From contig NZ_CM007717.1 in NCBI RefSeq assembly GCF_002019855.1, forward strand, positions 5,809,043-5,873,042: DNA of 64,000 nucleotides, in the 5' to 3' direction. The number at the start of each line of letters is the position of its first letter. Position 1 is the stretch's first letter. This document shows positions 41,857-52,414 of this stretch, one piece after another. Both the position numbers and the translations under genes were made by a program. This DNA comes from Streptomyces antibioticus. Its GTDB lineage: Bacteria > Actinomycetota > Actinomycetes > Streptomycetales > Streptomycetaceae. Under the pieces are notes generated by a model, which was not told where the DNA came from, did no database searches, and worked only from the letters and a program-made list of their open reading frames with translations.

Positions 41857-42402
41857 ATGAGCCAGCTGCTCATTCTGGCGGCCGAGGAGACGGAAAACCC
41901 CCTCGTCCCGCCGATCCCTGAGCTTGTCATCGGCCTGCTCGCCTTCGTCATCGTCTTCGGCTTCCTCGCCTGGAAGCTCCTCCCGACCATCAACAAGGTT
42001 CTGGAAGAGCGTCGCGAGGCCATCGAGGGCGGTATCGAGAAGGCCGAGGCCGCTCAGACCGAGGCACAGAGCGTGCTCGAGCAGTACAAGGCTCAGCTCG
42101 CCGAGGCCCGGCACGAGGCCGCTCGTCTGCGCCAGGAGGCGCAGGAGCAGGGTGCGACGCTCATCGCCGAGATGCGCGCCGAGGGCCAGCGGCAGCGCGA
42201 GGAGATCGTCGCCGCCGGTCACACCCAGATCGAGGCCGACCGCAAGGCCGCCGCGTCCGCGCTGCGCCAGGACGTCGGCAAGCTCGCCACCGAACTGGCC
42301 GGCAAGCTCGTCGGCGAGTCCCTCGAGGACCACGCCCGCCAGAGCCGCGTCATCGACCGCTTCCTCGACGAGCTCGAGGAGAAGGCCGAGGCGTCGCGAT
42401 GA
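41857..42402 (+). CDS. atpF: ATP synthase subunit b
   Basis: The 181-residue protein has one membrane helix (ELVIGLLAFVIVFGFLAWKLL) and a long charged coiled coil rich in Ala, Glu and Gln, forming the peripheral stalk. Its stop overlaps the atpH start (ATGA). Confidence 0.96.
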   Translation: MSQLLILAAEETENPLVPPIPELVIGLLAFVIVFGFLAWKLLPTINKVLEERREAIEGGIEKAEAAQTEAQSVLEQYKAQLAEARHEAARLRQEAQEQGATLIAEMRAEGQRQREEIVAAGHTQIEADRKAAASALRQDVGKLATELAGKLVGESLEDHARQSRVIDRFLDELEEKAEASR

Positions 42403-43214
42403 ACGGAGCGAGCCGCGAGGCCCTGGCAGCCGCACGTGAGCGTCTCGACGCGCTGACGGACTCCACGTCCGTGGACGCCGCTCAGCTCGCGGGCGAGCTG
42501 GCGGCCGTCACCGCGCTGCTCGACCGCGAGGTGTCGCTGCGTCGGGTCCTCACCGACCCGGCGCAGGCCGGCGAGGCCAAGGCCGAGCTGGTCCAGCGCC
42601 TGCTCGCCGGGCAGGTCAGCGGCACCACCGCCGACCTGGTGTCCGGCCTGGTGCGTTCCCGCTGGTCGCAGTCGCGCGACCTGGTGGACGCCCTGGAGGA
42701 GCTGGCGAACGTCGCCGACCTCACCGCCGCGCAGCAGACCGGTGCGCTCGACAGCGTCGAGGACGAGCTGTTCCGCTTCGGGCGGATCGTCTCCTCCAAC
42801 ACCGAGCTGCGCGCCGCACTGACCGACCGGAAGGCCACCGCCTCGGCCAAGAGCGAGCTGCTGCGCAGCCTGCTCGGCGGCCGTGCCGACGCGGCCACCG
42901 AGCGTCTGGTGACGCGCCTTGTGACCGCGCCGCGAGGACGTAGCCTGGAAGCGGGACTCGAGTCCCTGTCCAAGCTGGCCGCCGAGCGCCGCGACCGGGT
43001 CGTGGCCGTGGTCACGTCGGCCGTGCCGCTGAGCGACGCGCAGAAGCGACGCCTGGGCGCCGCCCTGGCGAAGCTCTACGGGCGCCAGATGCACCTCAAC
43101 CTCGACGTGGACCCCGAGGTCCTCGGCGGGATGCGGGTGCAGGTCGGCGACGAGGTGATCAACGGCTCCCTCGCGGACCGTATCGAGGACGCCGCCCGCC
43201 GCATGGCGAGCTAG
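42399..43214 (+). CDS. atpH: ATP synthase subunit delta
   Basis: The 271-residue product is longer than the E. coli delta (177). The actinobacterial form has an N-terminal helical extension before the OSCP-like bundle and C-terminal GRQMHLNLDVDPEVLGGMRVQVGDEVIN segment. Joins the stalk to the top of F1. Coupled to atpF by a 4-bp overlap. Confidence 0.94.
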   Translation: MNGASREALAAARERLDALTDSTSVDAAQLAGELAAVTALLDREVSLRRVLTDPAQAGEAKAELVQRLLAGQVSGTTADLVSGLVRSRWSQSRDLVDALEELANVADLTAAQQTGALDSVEDELFRFGRIVSSNTELRAALTDRKATASAKSELLRSLLGGRADAATERLVTRLVTAPRGRSLEAGLESLSKLAAERRDRVVAVVTSAVPLSDAQKRRLGAALAKLYGRQMHLNLDVDPEVLGGMRVQVGDEVINGSLADRIEDAARRMAS

Positions 43215-43273
43215 CAGCAACTCAAGACCGCAGTACGTACACGACGGCCCTGGTTGGGCCGTGCAGAAGAATC

Positions 43274-43290
43274 CTGGGGGTCGCCCCCAG
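43274..43290 (+). repeat. hairpin in the atpH-atpA interval
   Basis: CTGGGGG and CCCCCAG flank a TCG loop between atpH and atpA, followed by ACCCCC that could compete for pairing. Possible transcript-stability or attenuation element. Confidence 0.55.
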
Positions 43291-43336
43291 ACCCCCTAAG
43301 AAACTTCGGGCCCAACAAGGAGAGCAGGGAACCCAG

Positions 43337-44926
43337 ATGGCGGAGCTCACGATCCGGCCGGAGGAGATCCGGGACGCGCTGGAGAACTTTGTCCAGTCGT
43401 ACAAGCCGGACGCGGCCTCGCGCGAGGAGGTCGGTACGGTCACCCTTGCCGGCGACGGCATCGCGAAGGTCGAGGGCCTCCCCTCGGCCATGGCCAACGA
43501 ACTGCTGAAGTTCGAGGACGGCACCCTCGGCCTCGCGCTCAACCTGGAAGAGCGCGAGATCGGCGCCATCGTCCTCGGTGAGTTCAGCGGCATCGAGGAG
43601 GGGCAGCCGGTGCAGCGCACCGGTGAGGTGCTCTCCGTGGCCGTCGGCGAGGGCTACCTCGGCCGCGTCGTCGACCCGCTCGGCAACCCGATCGACGGCC
43701 TCGGCGAGATCGAGACGTCCGGCCGCCGTGCCCTGGAGCTTCAGGCTCCGGGTGTCATGGCCCGTAAGTCGGTGCACGAGCCGATGGAGACCGGCTACAA
43801 GGCCGTCGACGCCATGACCCCGGTCGGCCGCGGTCAGCGTCAGCTCATCATCGGCGACCGCCAGACCGGCAAGACCGCGCTGGCCGTCGACACGATCATC
43901 AACCAGCGTGACAACTGGCGCTCCGGCGACGTGAAGAAGCAGGTCCGCTGCGTCTACGTCGCCATCGGCCAGAAGGGCTCGACCATCGCCTCCGTGCGGG
44001 GCGCCCTGGAAGAGGCCGGCGCGCTGGAGTACACGACCATCGTCGCCGCCCCGGCGTCCGACCCGGCCGGCTTCAAGTACCTGGCGCCGTACACCGGCTC
44101 GGCCATCGGCCAGCAGTGGATGTACGAGGGCAAGCACGTCCTGATCATCTTCGACGACCTGTCGAAGCAGGCCGACGCCTACCGCGCCGTGTCGCTGCTG
44201 CTGCGCCGCCCGCCGGGCCGTGAGGCCTACCCCGGTGACGTCTTCTACCTGCACTCCCGTCTGCTGGAGCGCTGCGCGAAGCTCTCCGACGACCTGGGCG
44301 CGGGCTCGATGACCGGTCTGCCGATCGTCGAGACGAAGGCCAACGACGTCTCGGCGTTCATCCCGACCAACGTCATCTCCATCACCGACGGCCAGTGCTT
44401 CCTGGAGTCGGACCTCTTCAACGCCGGTCAGCGCCCCGCGCTGAACGTCGGTATCTCCGTCTCCCGAGTCGGTGGTTCCGCGCAGCACAAGGCGATGAAG
44501 CAGGTCTCCGGCCGACTGCGCCTCGACCTCGCCCAGTACCGCGAGCTGGAGGCGTTCGCCGCCTTCGGTTCCGACCTGGACGCCGCGTCGAAGGCCCAGC
44601 TCGAGCGTGGTCAGCGTCTGGTCGAGCTGCTGAAGCAGCCGCAGTACCAGCCGATGCCGACCGAGGACCAGGTCGTCTCCGTGTGGGCCGGTACCACCGG
44701 CAAGATGGACGACGTCCCGGTGGCCGACATCCGCCGCTTCGAGAAGGAGCTCCTGGAGTACCTGCACCGCAAGGAGCAGGGCCTCATGACCTCCATCAAG
44801 GAGGGCGGCAAGATGTCGGACGACACCCTCACCGCCGTCGCCGACGCGATCGCCGAGTTCAAGAAGCAGTTCGAGACCGCGGACGGCAAGCTTCTCGGCG
44901 AGGACGCCCCGTCCGCCGCCAAGTGA
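43337..44926 (+). CDS. atpA: ATP synthase subunit alpha
   Basis: This 529-residue F1 subunit has the P-loop GDRQTGKTALAVD, HVLIIFDDLSKQADAYR, the arginine finger in ISVSRVGGSAQ and the family signature near PPGREAYPGD. Binds nucleotide non-catalytically. GAGAG upstream of the ATG. Confidence 0.97.
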   Translation: MAELTIRPEEIRDALENFVQSYKPDAASREEVGTVTLAGDGIAKVEGLPSAMANELLKFEDGTLGLALNLEEREIGAIVLGEFSGIEEGQPVQRTGEVLSVAVGEGYLGRVVDPLGNPIDGLGEIETSGRRALELQAPGVMARKSVHEPMETGYKAVDAMTPVGRGQRQLIIGDRQTGKTALAVDTIINQRDNWRSGDVKKQVRCVYVAIGQKGSTIASVRGALEEAGALEYTTIVAAPASDPAGFKYLAPYTGSAIGQQWMYEGKHVLIIFDDLSKQADAYRAVSLLLRRPPGREAYPGDVFYLHSRLLERCAKLSDDLGAGSMTGLPIVETKANDVSAFIPTNVISITDGQCFLESDLFNAGQRPALNVGISVSRVGGSAQHKAMKQVSGRLRLDLAQYRELEAFAAFGSDLDAASKAQLERGQRLVELLKQPQYQPMPTEDQVVSVWAGTTGKMDDVPVADIRRFEKELLEYLHRKEQGLMTSIKEGGKMSDDTLTAVADAIAEFKKQFETADGKLLGEDAPSAAK

Positions 44927-44947
44927 CGTAAGGAAGGGACCTGACTC

Positions 44948-45865
44948 ATGGGAGCCCAGCTCCGGGTCTACAAGCGTCGCATCCGATCCGTCACCGCGAC
45001 CAAGAAGATCACCAAGGCGATGGAGATGATCGCCGCCTCGCGTGTCGTCAAGGCGCAGCGCAAGGTGGCGGCCTCCACGCCCTACGCGGCCGAGCTGACG
45101 CGCGCGGTCACGGCGGTCGGCACCGGCTCGAACACGCAGCACCCGCTGACCACGCAGGCCGACACGGTCGTGCGGTCCGCGGTGCTGCTGCTGACCAGCG
45201 ACCGCGGTCTCGCCGGCGCCTTCAACGCCAACGCCATCAAGGCCGCGGAGCAGTTGACGGAGCGCCTCGAGTCCGAGGGCAAGCAGGTCGACACGTACAT
45301 CGTCGGCCGGCGTGGTCTCGCGCACTACAACTTCCGTGAGCGCAAGGTCGCGGAGTCGTGGTCGGGCTTCACGGACGAGCCGACGTACGCGGACGCCAAG
45401 AAGGTCGCGGCCCCGCTGATCGAGGCCATCGAGAAGGACACGGCGGACGGCGGCGTGGACGAGATCCACATCGTCTTCACCGAGTTCGTGTCGATGATGA
45501 CGCAGTCGGCGCTCGACGACCGTCTGCTGCCGCTCAGCCTCGACGAGGTGGCGGAGGAGTCGGCGACGAAGGGCGAGATCCTTCCGCTGTTCGACTTCGA
45601 GCCCTCGGCGGAGGACGTCCTCGACGCGCTTCTGCCGCGCTATGTGGAGAGCCGCGTGTACAACGCGCTTCTCCAGTCGGCAGCCTCGAAGCACGCCGCC
45701 ACGCGGCGCGCGATGAAGTCGGCGACCGACAACGCCGGAGAGCTGATCGAGACGCTCTCCCGCCTTGCCAACGCGGCCCGCCAGGCCGAAATCACCCAGG
45801 AAATCAGCGAGATCGTCGGTGGCTCCGCAGCCCTGGCCGACGCGACCGCGGGGAGTGACAGGTAA
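44948..45865 (+). CDS. atpG: ATP synthase subunit gamma
   Basis: The 305-residue central shaft has N-terminal coiled coil RRIRSVTATKKITKAMEMIAA, middle domain LLTSDRGLAGAFN, and C-terminal helix ASKHAATRRAMKSATDNAGELI. Turns within the alpha-beta ring. Its stop overlaps the atpD start (TAATG). Confidence 0.97.
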   Translation: MGAQLRVYKRRIRSVTATKKITKAMEMIAASRVVKAQRKVAASTPYAAELTRAVTAVGTGSNTQHPLTTQADTVVRSAVLLLTSDRGLAGAFNANAIKAAEQLTERLESEGKQVDTYIVGRRGLAHYNFRERKVAESWSGFTDEPTYADAKKVAAPLIEAIEKDTADGGVDEIHIVFTEFVSMMTQSALDDRLLPLSLDEVAEESATKGEILPLFDFEPSAEDVLDALLPRYVESRVYNALLQSAASKHAATRRAMKSATDNAGELIETLSRLANAARQAEITQEISEIVGGSAALADATAGSDR

Positions 45866-47301
45866 TGACGACGACAGTTGAGACGGCCGTTGCCACGGGC
45901 CGCGTCGCCCGGGTCATCGGCCCGGTCGTCGACGTGGAATTCCCCGTCGACGCCATGCCGGAGATCTACAACGCCCTTCACGTCGAGGTGGCCGACCCGG
46001 CCCAGGACGGCGCGAAGAAGACGCTGACCCTGGAGGTCGCCCAGCACCTGGGTGACGGCCTGGTCCGCACCATCTCCATGCAGCCCACCGACGGTCTGGT
46101 CCGCCAGGCCCCGGTCACCGACACCGGCACGGGCATCACCGTCCCGGTCGGCGACTTCACCAAGGGCAAGGTGTTCAACACCCTCGGTGAGGTGCTGAAC
46201 GTCGACGAGAAGTACACGGGCGAGCGCTGGTCCATCCACCGCAAGGCCCCGAACTTCGACGAGCTCGAGTCGAAGACCGAGATGTTCGAGACCGGCGTCA
46301 AGGTCATCGACCTGCTGACCCCGTACGTCAAGGGCGGCAAGATCGGTCTGTTCGGTGGTGCCGGCGTCGGCAAGACGGTGCTCATCCAGGAGATGATCTA
46401 CCGCGTCGCCAACAACCACGACGGTGTCTCCGTGTTCGCCGGTGTCGGTGAGCGCACCCGTGAGGGCAACGACCTCATCGAGGAGATGGCCGAGTCGGGC
46501 GTCATCGACAAGACCGCCCTGGTCTTCGGTCAGATGGACGAGCCCCCGGGCACCCGTCTGCGCGTGGCCCTGGCCGGTCTGACCATGGCGGAGTACTTCC
46601 GCGATGTGCAGAAGCAGGACGTGCTGTTCTTCATCGACAACATCTTCCGCTTCACGCAGGCCGGTTCCGAGGTCTCGACCCTGCTCGGCCGGATGCCCTC
46701 CGCGGTGGGTTACCAGCCGAACCTGGCCGACGAGATGGGTCTCCTCCAGGAGCGCATCACCTCGACCCGTGGTCACTCGATCACCTCGATGCAGGCGATC
46801 TACGTCCCCGCGGACGACCTGACCGACCCGGCCCCGGCCACCACCTTCGCCCACCTCGACGCGACGACGGTGCTCTCCCGTCCGATCTCCGAGAAGGGCA
46901 TCTACCCGGCCGTGGACCCGCTGGACTCCACGTCCCGGATCCTGGACCCCCGCTACATCGCGGCGGACCACTACAACACCGCGATGCGCGTCAAGACGGT
47001 CCTCCAGAAGTACAAGGACCTTCAGGACATCATCGCGATCCTCGGTATCGACGAGCTGGGCGAGGAGGACAAGCTCACCGTCCACCGTGCCCGTCGCGTC
47101 GAGCGCTTCCTGTCCCAGAACACCCACGTCGCCAAGCAGTTCACCGGCGTCGACGGGTCGGACGTCCCGCTGGACGAGTCGATCGCCGCGTTCAACGCGA
47201 TCATCGACGGCGAGTACGACCACTTCCCGGAGCAGGCGTTCTTCCTGTGCGGTGGCATCGAGGACCTGAAGGCCAACGCCAAGGAGCTGGGCGTCTCCTG
47301 A
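45865..47301 (+). CDS. atpD: ATP synthase subunit beta
   Basis: The 478-residue catalytic subunit has the P-loop GGAGVGKTVLIQE, the GERTREGND loop with the catalytic Glu, the DELSEED-equivalent region reading DELGEED, and PAPATTFAHLDATTVL. Translationally coupled to atpG. Confidence 0.98.
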   Translation: MTTTVETAVATGRVARVIGPVVDVEFPVDAMPEIYNALHVEVADPAQDGAKKTLTLEVAQHLGDGLVRTISMQPTDGLVRQAPVTDTGTGITVPVGDFTKGKVFNTLGEVLNVDEKYTGERWSIHRKAPNFDELESKTEMFETGVKVIDLLTPYVKGGKIGLFGGAGVGKTVLIQEMIYRVANNHDGVSVFAGVGERTREGNDLIEEMAESGVIDKTALVFGQMDEPPGTRLRVALAGLTMAEYFRDVQKQDVLFFIDNIFRFTQAGSEVSTLLGRMPSAVGYQPNLADEMGLLQERITSTRGHSITSMQAIYVPADDLTDPAPATTFAHLDATTVLSRPISEKGIYPAVDPLDSTSRILDPRYIAADHYNTAMRVKTVLQKYKDLQDIIAILGIDELGEEDKLTVHRARRVERFLSQNTHVAKQFTGVDGSDVPLDESIAAFNAIIDGEYDHFPEQAFFLCGGIEDLKANAKELGVS

Positions 47302-47329
47302 TCTCGGAACTCTCCGAGTTCGTGTGTGA

Positions 47330-47352
47330 GGGGGCGGGCGCGTCCCGCCCCC
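47330..47352 (+). repeat. hairpin between atpD and atpC
   Basis: GGGGGCGGG pairs with CCCGCCCCC over a CGCGT loop, followed by TTCGCC. It could attenuate or shorten the transcript before atpC, lowering epsilon supply, or protect an mRNA end. Confidence 0.6.
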
Positions 47353-47422
47353 TTCGCCACGCCCACTAGACTTAGTAACCAACACCCGGCAGATCCGCCG
47401 GGTGGTGACCCGAGGAGCCACC

Positions 47423-47797
47423 TTGGCTGCTGAGCTGCACGTCGCGCTGGTCGCGGCTGACCGAGAGGTCTGGTCCGGCGAGGCCACCCTGGTCGTCGCG
47501 CGCACCACGTCCGGCGACATCGGCGTCATGCCCGGTCACCAGCCGCTGCTCGGTGTGCTGGAGTCGGGCCCGGTGACCATCCGTACGAGTGATGGTGGAA
47601 CGGTCGTCGCCGCGGTGCACGGCGGTTTCATCTCGTTCGCGGACAACAAGCTGTCGCTGCTGGCCGAGATCGCCGAGCTGTCGGACGAGATCGACGTCCA
47701 GCGCGCGGAGCGGGAGCTGGAGCGCGCGAAGGCCGAGGGCGACGCCCTCGCCGAGCGCCGCGCGGACGTACGACTGCGTGCGGCGGCGACGCGCTGA
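47423..47797 (+). CDS. atpC: ATP synthase subunit epsilon
   Basis: The 124-residue product has the N-terminal beta-sandwich (ELHVALVAADREVWSGEATLVVART, GDIGVMPGHQPLL) and C-terminal helices (VQRAERELERAKAEG). Regulates F1 and links gamma to the c-ring. TTG start after GAGGAG. Confidence 0.95.
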   Translation: MAAELHVALVAADREVWSGEATLVVARTTSGDIGVMPGHQPLLGVLESGPVTIRTSDGGTVVAAVHGGFISFADNKLSLLAEIAELSDEIDVQRAERELERAKAEGDALAERRADVRLRAAATR

Positions 47798-47822
47798 CCC
47801 AGCGCGGAGCCGTATGACGTCA

Positions 47823-47868
47823 CTCAGCCGCGGCCGGCCCGGAGTCCTCCGGGCCGGCCGCGGCTGAG
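47823..47868 (+). terminator. atp operon terminator
   Basis: A perfect 21-bp stem around a GTCC loop (CTCAGCCGCGGCCGGCCCGG and complement) lies 25 bp after atpC. One of the strongest hairpins in the window. Confidence 0.9.
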
Positions 47869-47937
47869 GCAGATCTGGATGTTTTTTCCGTTCCGTTACC
47901 TATTTTCGGTACCTAGGAGACGAGGAGGTCGGTGTCG

Positions 47938-48384
47938 ATGGTCCTCGCTCTGACTGTGTGCGGAATCGTCGTGGCCCTGGTGGTGCTCGGGCTGTTCGTC
48001 TTCGGTCTGCGCCGCAGACTCATCCAGCGCTCCGGTGGCACCTTCGACTGTTCCCTGCGCTGGGACGTACCCGAGAAACCGGACGCCAGCGGCAAGGGCT
48101 GGAGCTACGGCGTCGCCCGCTACAACGGCGACCGCATCGAGTGGTACCGCGTCTTCTCCTACGCCTACCGGCCCCGCAGGGTGCTGGAGCGGGCCTCGAT
48201 CGAGGTGGCGGGCCGACGGCTCCCGGAGGGCGAGGAGGAACTGGCGCTGCTGTCCGACGCGGTGATCCTCGCCTGTGCCCATCAGGGCACCCGGCTCGAA
48301 CTGGCGATGAGCGAAGACGCGCTGACCGGATTTCTCGCGTGGCTGGAAGCAGCCCCGCCCGGTCAGCGCGTCAACGTCGCTTAG
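47938..48384 (+). CDS. DUF2550 membrane protein
   Basis: The 148-residue protein has an N-terminal helix (LALTVCGIVVALVVLGLFVFGLR) and a cytoplasmic domain (GGTFDCSLRW, GWSYGVARYNGDRIEWYRVFSYAYRPRRVLER, LELAMSEDALTGFLAWLEAAP) typical of DUF2550. The family follows atpC in many actinobacteria; function unknown. ATG 47938 has AGGAGG at 9 nt; GTG 47932 is the alternative. Confidence 0.88.
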   Translation: MVLALTVCGIVVALVVLGLFVFGLRRRLIQRSGGTFDCSLRWDVPEKPDASGKGWSYGVARYNGDRIEWYRVFSYAYRPRRVLERASIEVAGRRLPEGEEELALLSDAVILACAHQGTRLELAMSEDALTGFLAWLEAAPPGQRVNVA

Positions 48385-48413
48385 TGACTCTTCTGGTAAC
48401 TCTTCGAACTTGC

Positions 48414-50237
<1,824 letters not shown>

Positions 50238-50306
50238 TCTGCGCCTCCTATGGGGAGTTGGGGGGCGTGACTGAGCCTTCACGCCCACAGTGCCGCGAGA
50301 ATAGAA

Positions 50307-50339
50307 AGGTCTGGACCACGGGTCAATAGGTCTGGACCA
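50307..50339 (-). promoter_or_regulatory. paired 12-bp chitinase direct repeats
   Basis: TGGTCCAGACCT (minus strand) occurs perfectly at 50328-50339 and 50307-50318, 21 bp apart, two helical turns. This is the direct repeat known from Streptomyces chitinase promoters and close to the DasR recognition sequence, so control by GlcNAc-responsive factors is expected. Confidence 0.88.
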
Positions 50340-50357
50340 CTCTTGTATACGGTTGGA

Positions 50358-51008
50358 CTAGATTCCCAACTCCTGTGCGAGCACCGCCGCTTGCACCCGG
50401 CTGCGCAGTTCCAGCTTCCCCAGCAGCCTGCTGACATGGGTCTTCACCGTCGCCTCCGCCATGTCGAGCCGCTCGGCGATGCCCGCGTTGGACAGCCCCT
50501 CCCCGAGGCAGGACAGCACCTCGCGCTCGCGCCGGGTGAGGGCGTCGAGGACCGCCGGATCGGCGGCCGGCTCGCGCACCGGGCCCGCCGCGAACTCCGC
50601 GATCAGCCGCCGGGTGACGGCCGGGGCGATCAGCCCCTCACCGGCGGCCACGGTCCGCACCGCCGTGATCAGATCCCGTGCCTCGGTGTTCTTCAGCAGG
50701 AAACCGGCGGCCCCGGCCCGCAGCGCCCCGAACACGTACTCGTCGAGGTCGAAGGTGGTCAGCACCAGCACGTCGGCGAGGTTCTCCGCGACCACCTTCC
50801 GGGTCGCCGCCACCCCGTCGAGGCGCGGCATCTGCACATCCATCAGCACCAGGTCCGGCCGCAGTTCCCGGGCCAGTTCCACCGCCCGCTCACCGTCCGC
50901 GGCCTCCCCGACCACCTCGATGTCGGGCGCGCTGCGCAGGATCAGCACCAGCCCCGCGCGCACGGCGGACTGGTCCTCGGCGACCAGGACGCGGACGGTC
51001 CGGCTCAT
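50358..51008 (-). CDS. NarL/FixJ-family response regulator
   Basis: The 216-residue regulator has a receiver domain with phospho-Asp in LVLMDVQMPRLDG and Lys in FLLKNTEA, then a LuxR-type HTH (LTRREREVLSCLGEGLSNAGIAERLDMAEATVKTHV). Coupled to the upstream kinase by a 4-bp overlap. It ends 19 bp from the chitinase repeats, but the spacing and its own orientation mean the two are tail-to-promoter neighbours; a chitinase link is unproven although chitinase two-component pairs are known. Confidence 0.93.
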   Translation of the reverse strand: MSRTVRVLVAEDQSAVRAGLVLILRSAPDIEVVGEAADGERAVELARELRPDLVLMDVQMPRLDGVAATRKVVAENLADVLVLTTFDLDEYVFGALRAGAAGFLLKNTEARDLITAVRTVAAGEGLIAPAVTRRLIAEFAAGPVREPAADPAVLDALTRREREVLSCLGEGLSNAGIAERLDMAEATVKTHVSRLLGKLELRSRVQAAVLAQELGI

Positions 51009-52270
51009 GGGCGGTCTCCTTCGGGGTCCTTGCCGTGGCCCGGCTCGGCCTCGGCGAGCGGCAGCGAGGCGTGCACGGTCCACCGGCCGCCGTGCGGACC
51101 GGCCGTGAAGGTGCCGCCCAGCAGGGTCGCCCGCTCCCGCATCCCCACCAGGCCCGCCCCGGAGCCGGGGGCGCGCGGCCCGTCCTCGCGCCCGCAGGGG
51201 CTGCTGATCTCGACGTCGAGCACCCGGGGGCCGTCGTGCCGGGTGAGGGCGAGGGCGACGGTCACCGGGCCGGGGCGGGCGTGCTTGAGGGCGTTGGTCA
51301 GCGACTCCTGGACGATCCGGTAGGCGGCCAGCTCGACGGGGGCGGGAATCCGGCCGGTGCCGGTGCCGGTGCCGGTGCCCGTGCCGAAGCCGGTGTCGAT
51401 GTCGATGTCGAGGGTGACGTCGAGTCCGTTGGCGCGGGCGCCGTCCACGAGCGCGTCCAGCCCGTCGAGGGTGGGCGCCGCCGCCGGTTCCCGGTCCCCG
51501 CCGCCGTCCCGCAGGATCCCGATCAGCCGGCGCATCTCCGCGAGCCCGTCGACGCTGTTCTCCCGGATCACCCCGAGCGCCTCGTGGGAGGTCCGCGGGT
51601 CGTCGATGGAGAGCGCGGCCGTGGAGTGAATGGCGATCGCCGACAGGTGGTTGGCGACCATGTCGTGCAACTCCCGTGCCATCCGCGCCCGTTCGGCGAC
51701 CACCGCCTCGCGGCGGTCCATCTCGGCGAGCAGCGTGGTCTGTTCGGCGTGCAGCCGGGCCGCGATCGCCGCGTCCCGGTGGTCGCGGACGATCAAGCCG
51801 GTCGCGGCCGGGCCGAACGCGACGGCGCCGATCACCACCCCGATCAGCAGCGCCTCCGGCACCCGCCACACCGCGTACGGCACCACGGTCCCGGCGACCG
51901 TGAGCAGCCCGGTGATCCGGGGGATACGGCGGGCCGAGGCGGGCGGGCCGTACAGGACGGCCGCGTACACCAGGTCGGTGAACATCAGCACCGTGGCCAC
52001 ACTGCCCTGGGTGACGGTGTCCAGGGCCAGCGCCGCGGTGCCGGTCAGCAGCGCGGTGCGCGGGGCCGTCCGGCGCAGCAGTTCGCAGCCGGACATCACC
52101 ACCAGCGGCGGCAGCACCGCCCAGGCGCCGGGCAGCAGCACGAGCGGTTCGTCGGCGGGGCGCAGGGCCAGGCCGAGCGCCATCAGCACCAGCCCGCCGA
52201 GCAGTCCGCCGCACGCCACGTACACGTCGAAGCGGTGGGGGCGGGGGAGTGCTGCGGCCATGTCCTCCAT
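51005..52270 (-). CDS. NarL-type sensor histidine kinase
   Basis: The 421-residue kinase has six hydrophobic membrane segments in the first 165 residues, a HisKA_3 dimerisation helix with His in MARELHDMVANHLSAI, and a HATPase domain (VQESLTNALKHARPG, GAGLVGMRERATLLGG). The G1 box is less typical (DVEISSP). A Gly-Thr run (GTGTGTGTG) from 6-bp repeats precedes the ATPase domain. Likely autophosphorylates and passes phosphate to the overlapping regulator. ATG 52270 or 52261. Confidence 0.92.
   Translation of the reverse strand: MEDMAAALPRPHRFDVYVACGGLLGGLVLMALGLALRPADEPLVLLPGAWAVLPPLVVMSGCELLRRTAPRTALLTGTAALALDTVTQGSVATVLMFTDLVYAAVLYGPPASARRIPRITGLLTVAGTVVPYAVWRVPEALLIGVVIGAVAFGPAATGLIVRDHRDAAIAARLHAEQTTLLAEMDRREAVVAERARMARELHDMVANHLSAIAIHSTAALSIDDPRTSHEALGVIRENSVDGLAEMRRLIGILRDGGGDREPAAAPTLDGLDALVDGARANGLDVTLDIDIDTGFGTGTGTGTGTGRIPAPVELAAYRIVQESLTNALKHARPGPVTVALALTRHDGPRVLDVEISSPCGREDGPRAPGSGAGLVGMRERATLLGGTFTAGPHGGRWTVHASLPLAEAEPGHGKDPEGDRP
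51354..51383 (-). repeat. 6-bp tandem repeat in the kinase gene
   Basis: Five CCGGTG units (last one CCCGTG) code for Gly-Thr repeats in the linker before the ATPase domain. Unit changes keep frame. Confidence 0.9.
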
Positions 52271-52414
52271 CCAACACGGCGTCCGCCGCGGGCGCCTTCA
52301 CCCCGGGGACGTTTCCGCGCTGCATCTTTCGATGTACCCCGAGGTCGTCAGCGCCGACGACGAAAGCGGCCCGGGCCGGCGGGAGTCTGGAGGGGTGAGC
52401 GAGAGGAGCGAGTC

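Noticed and set aside
43211..45694. Very long open frame on the minus strand opposite atpA and atpG (over 800 codons)
   Set aside because: It is the antisense shadow of high-GC coding sequence; the plus strand encodes unmistakable ATP synthase subunits and the opposite frame has no family motifs.
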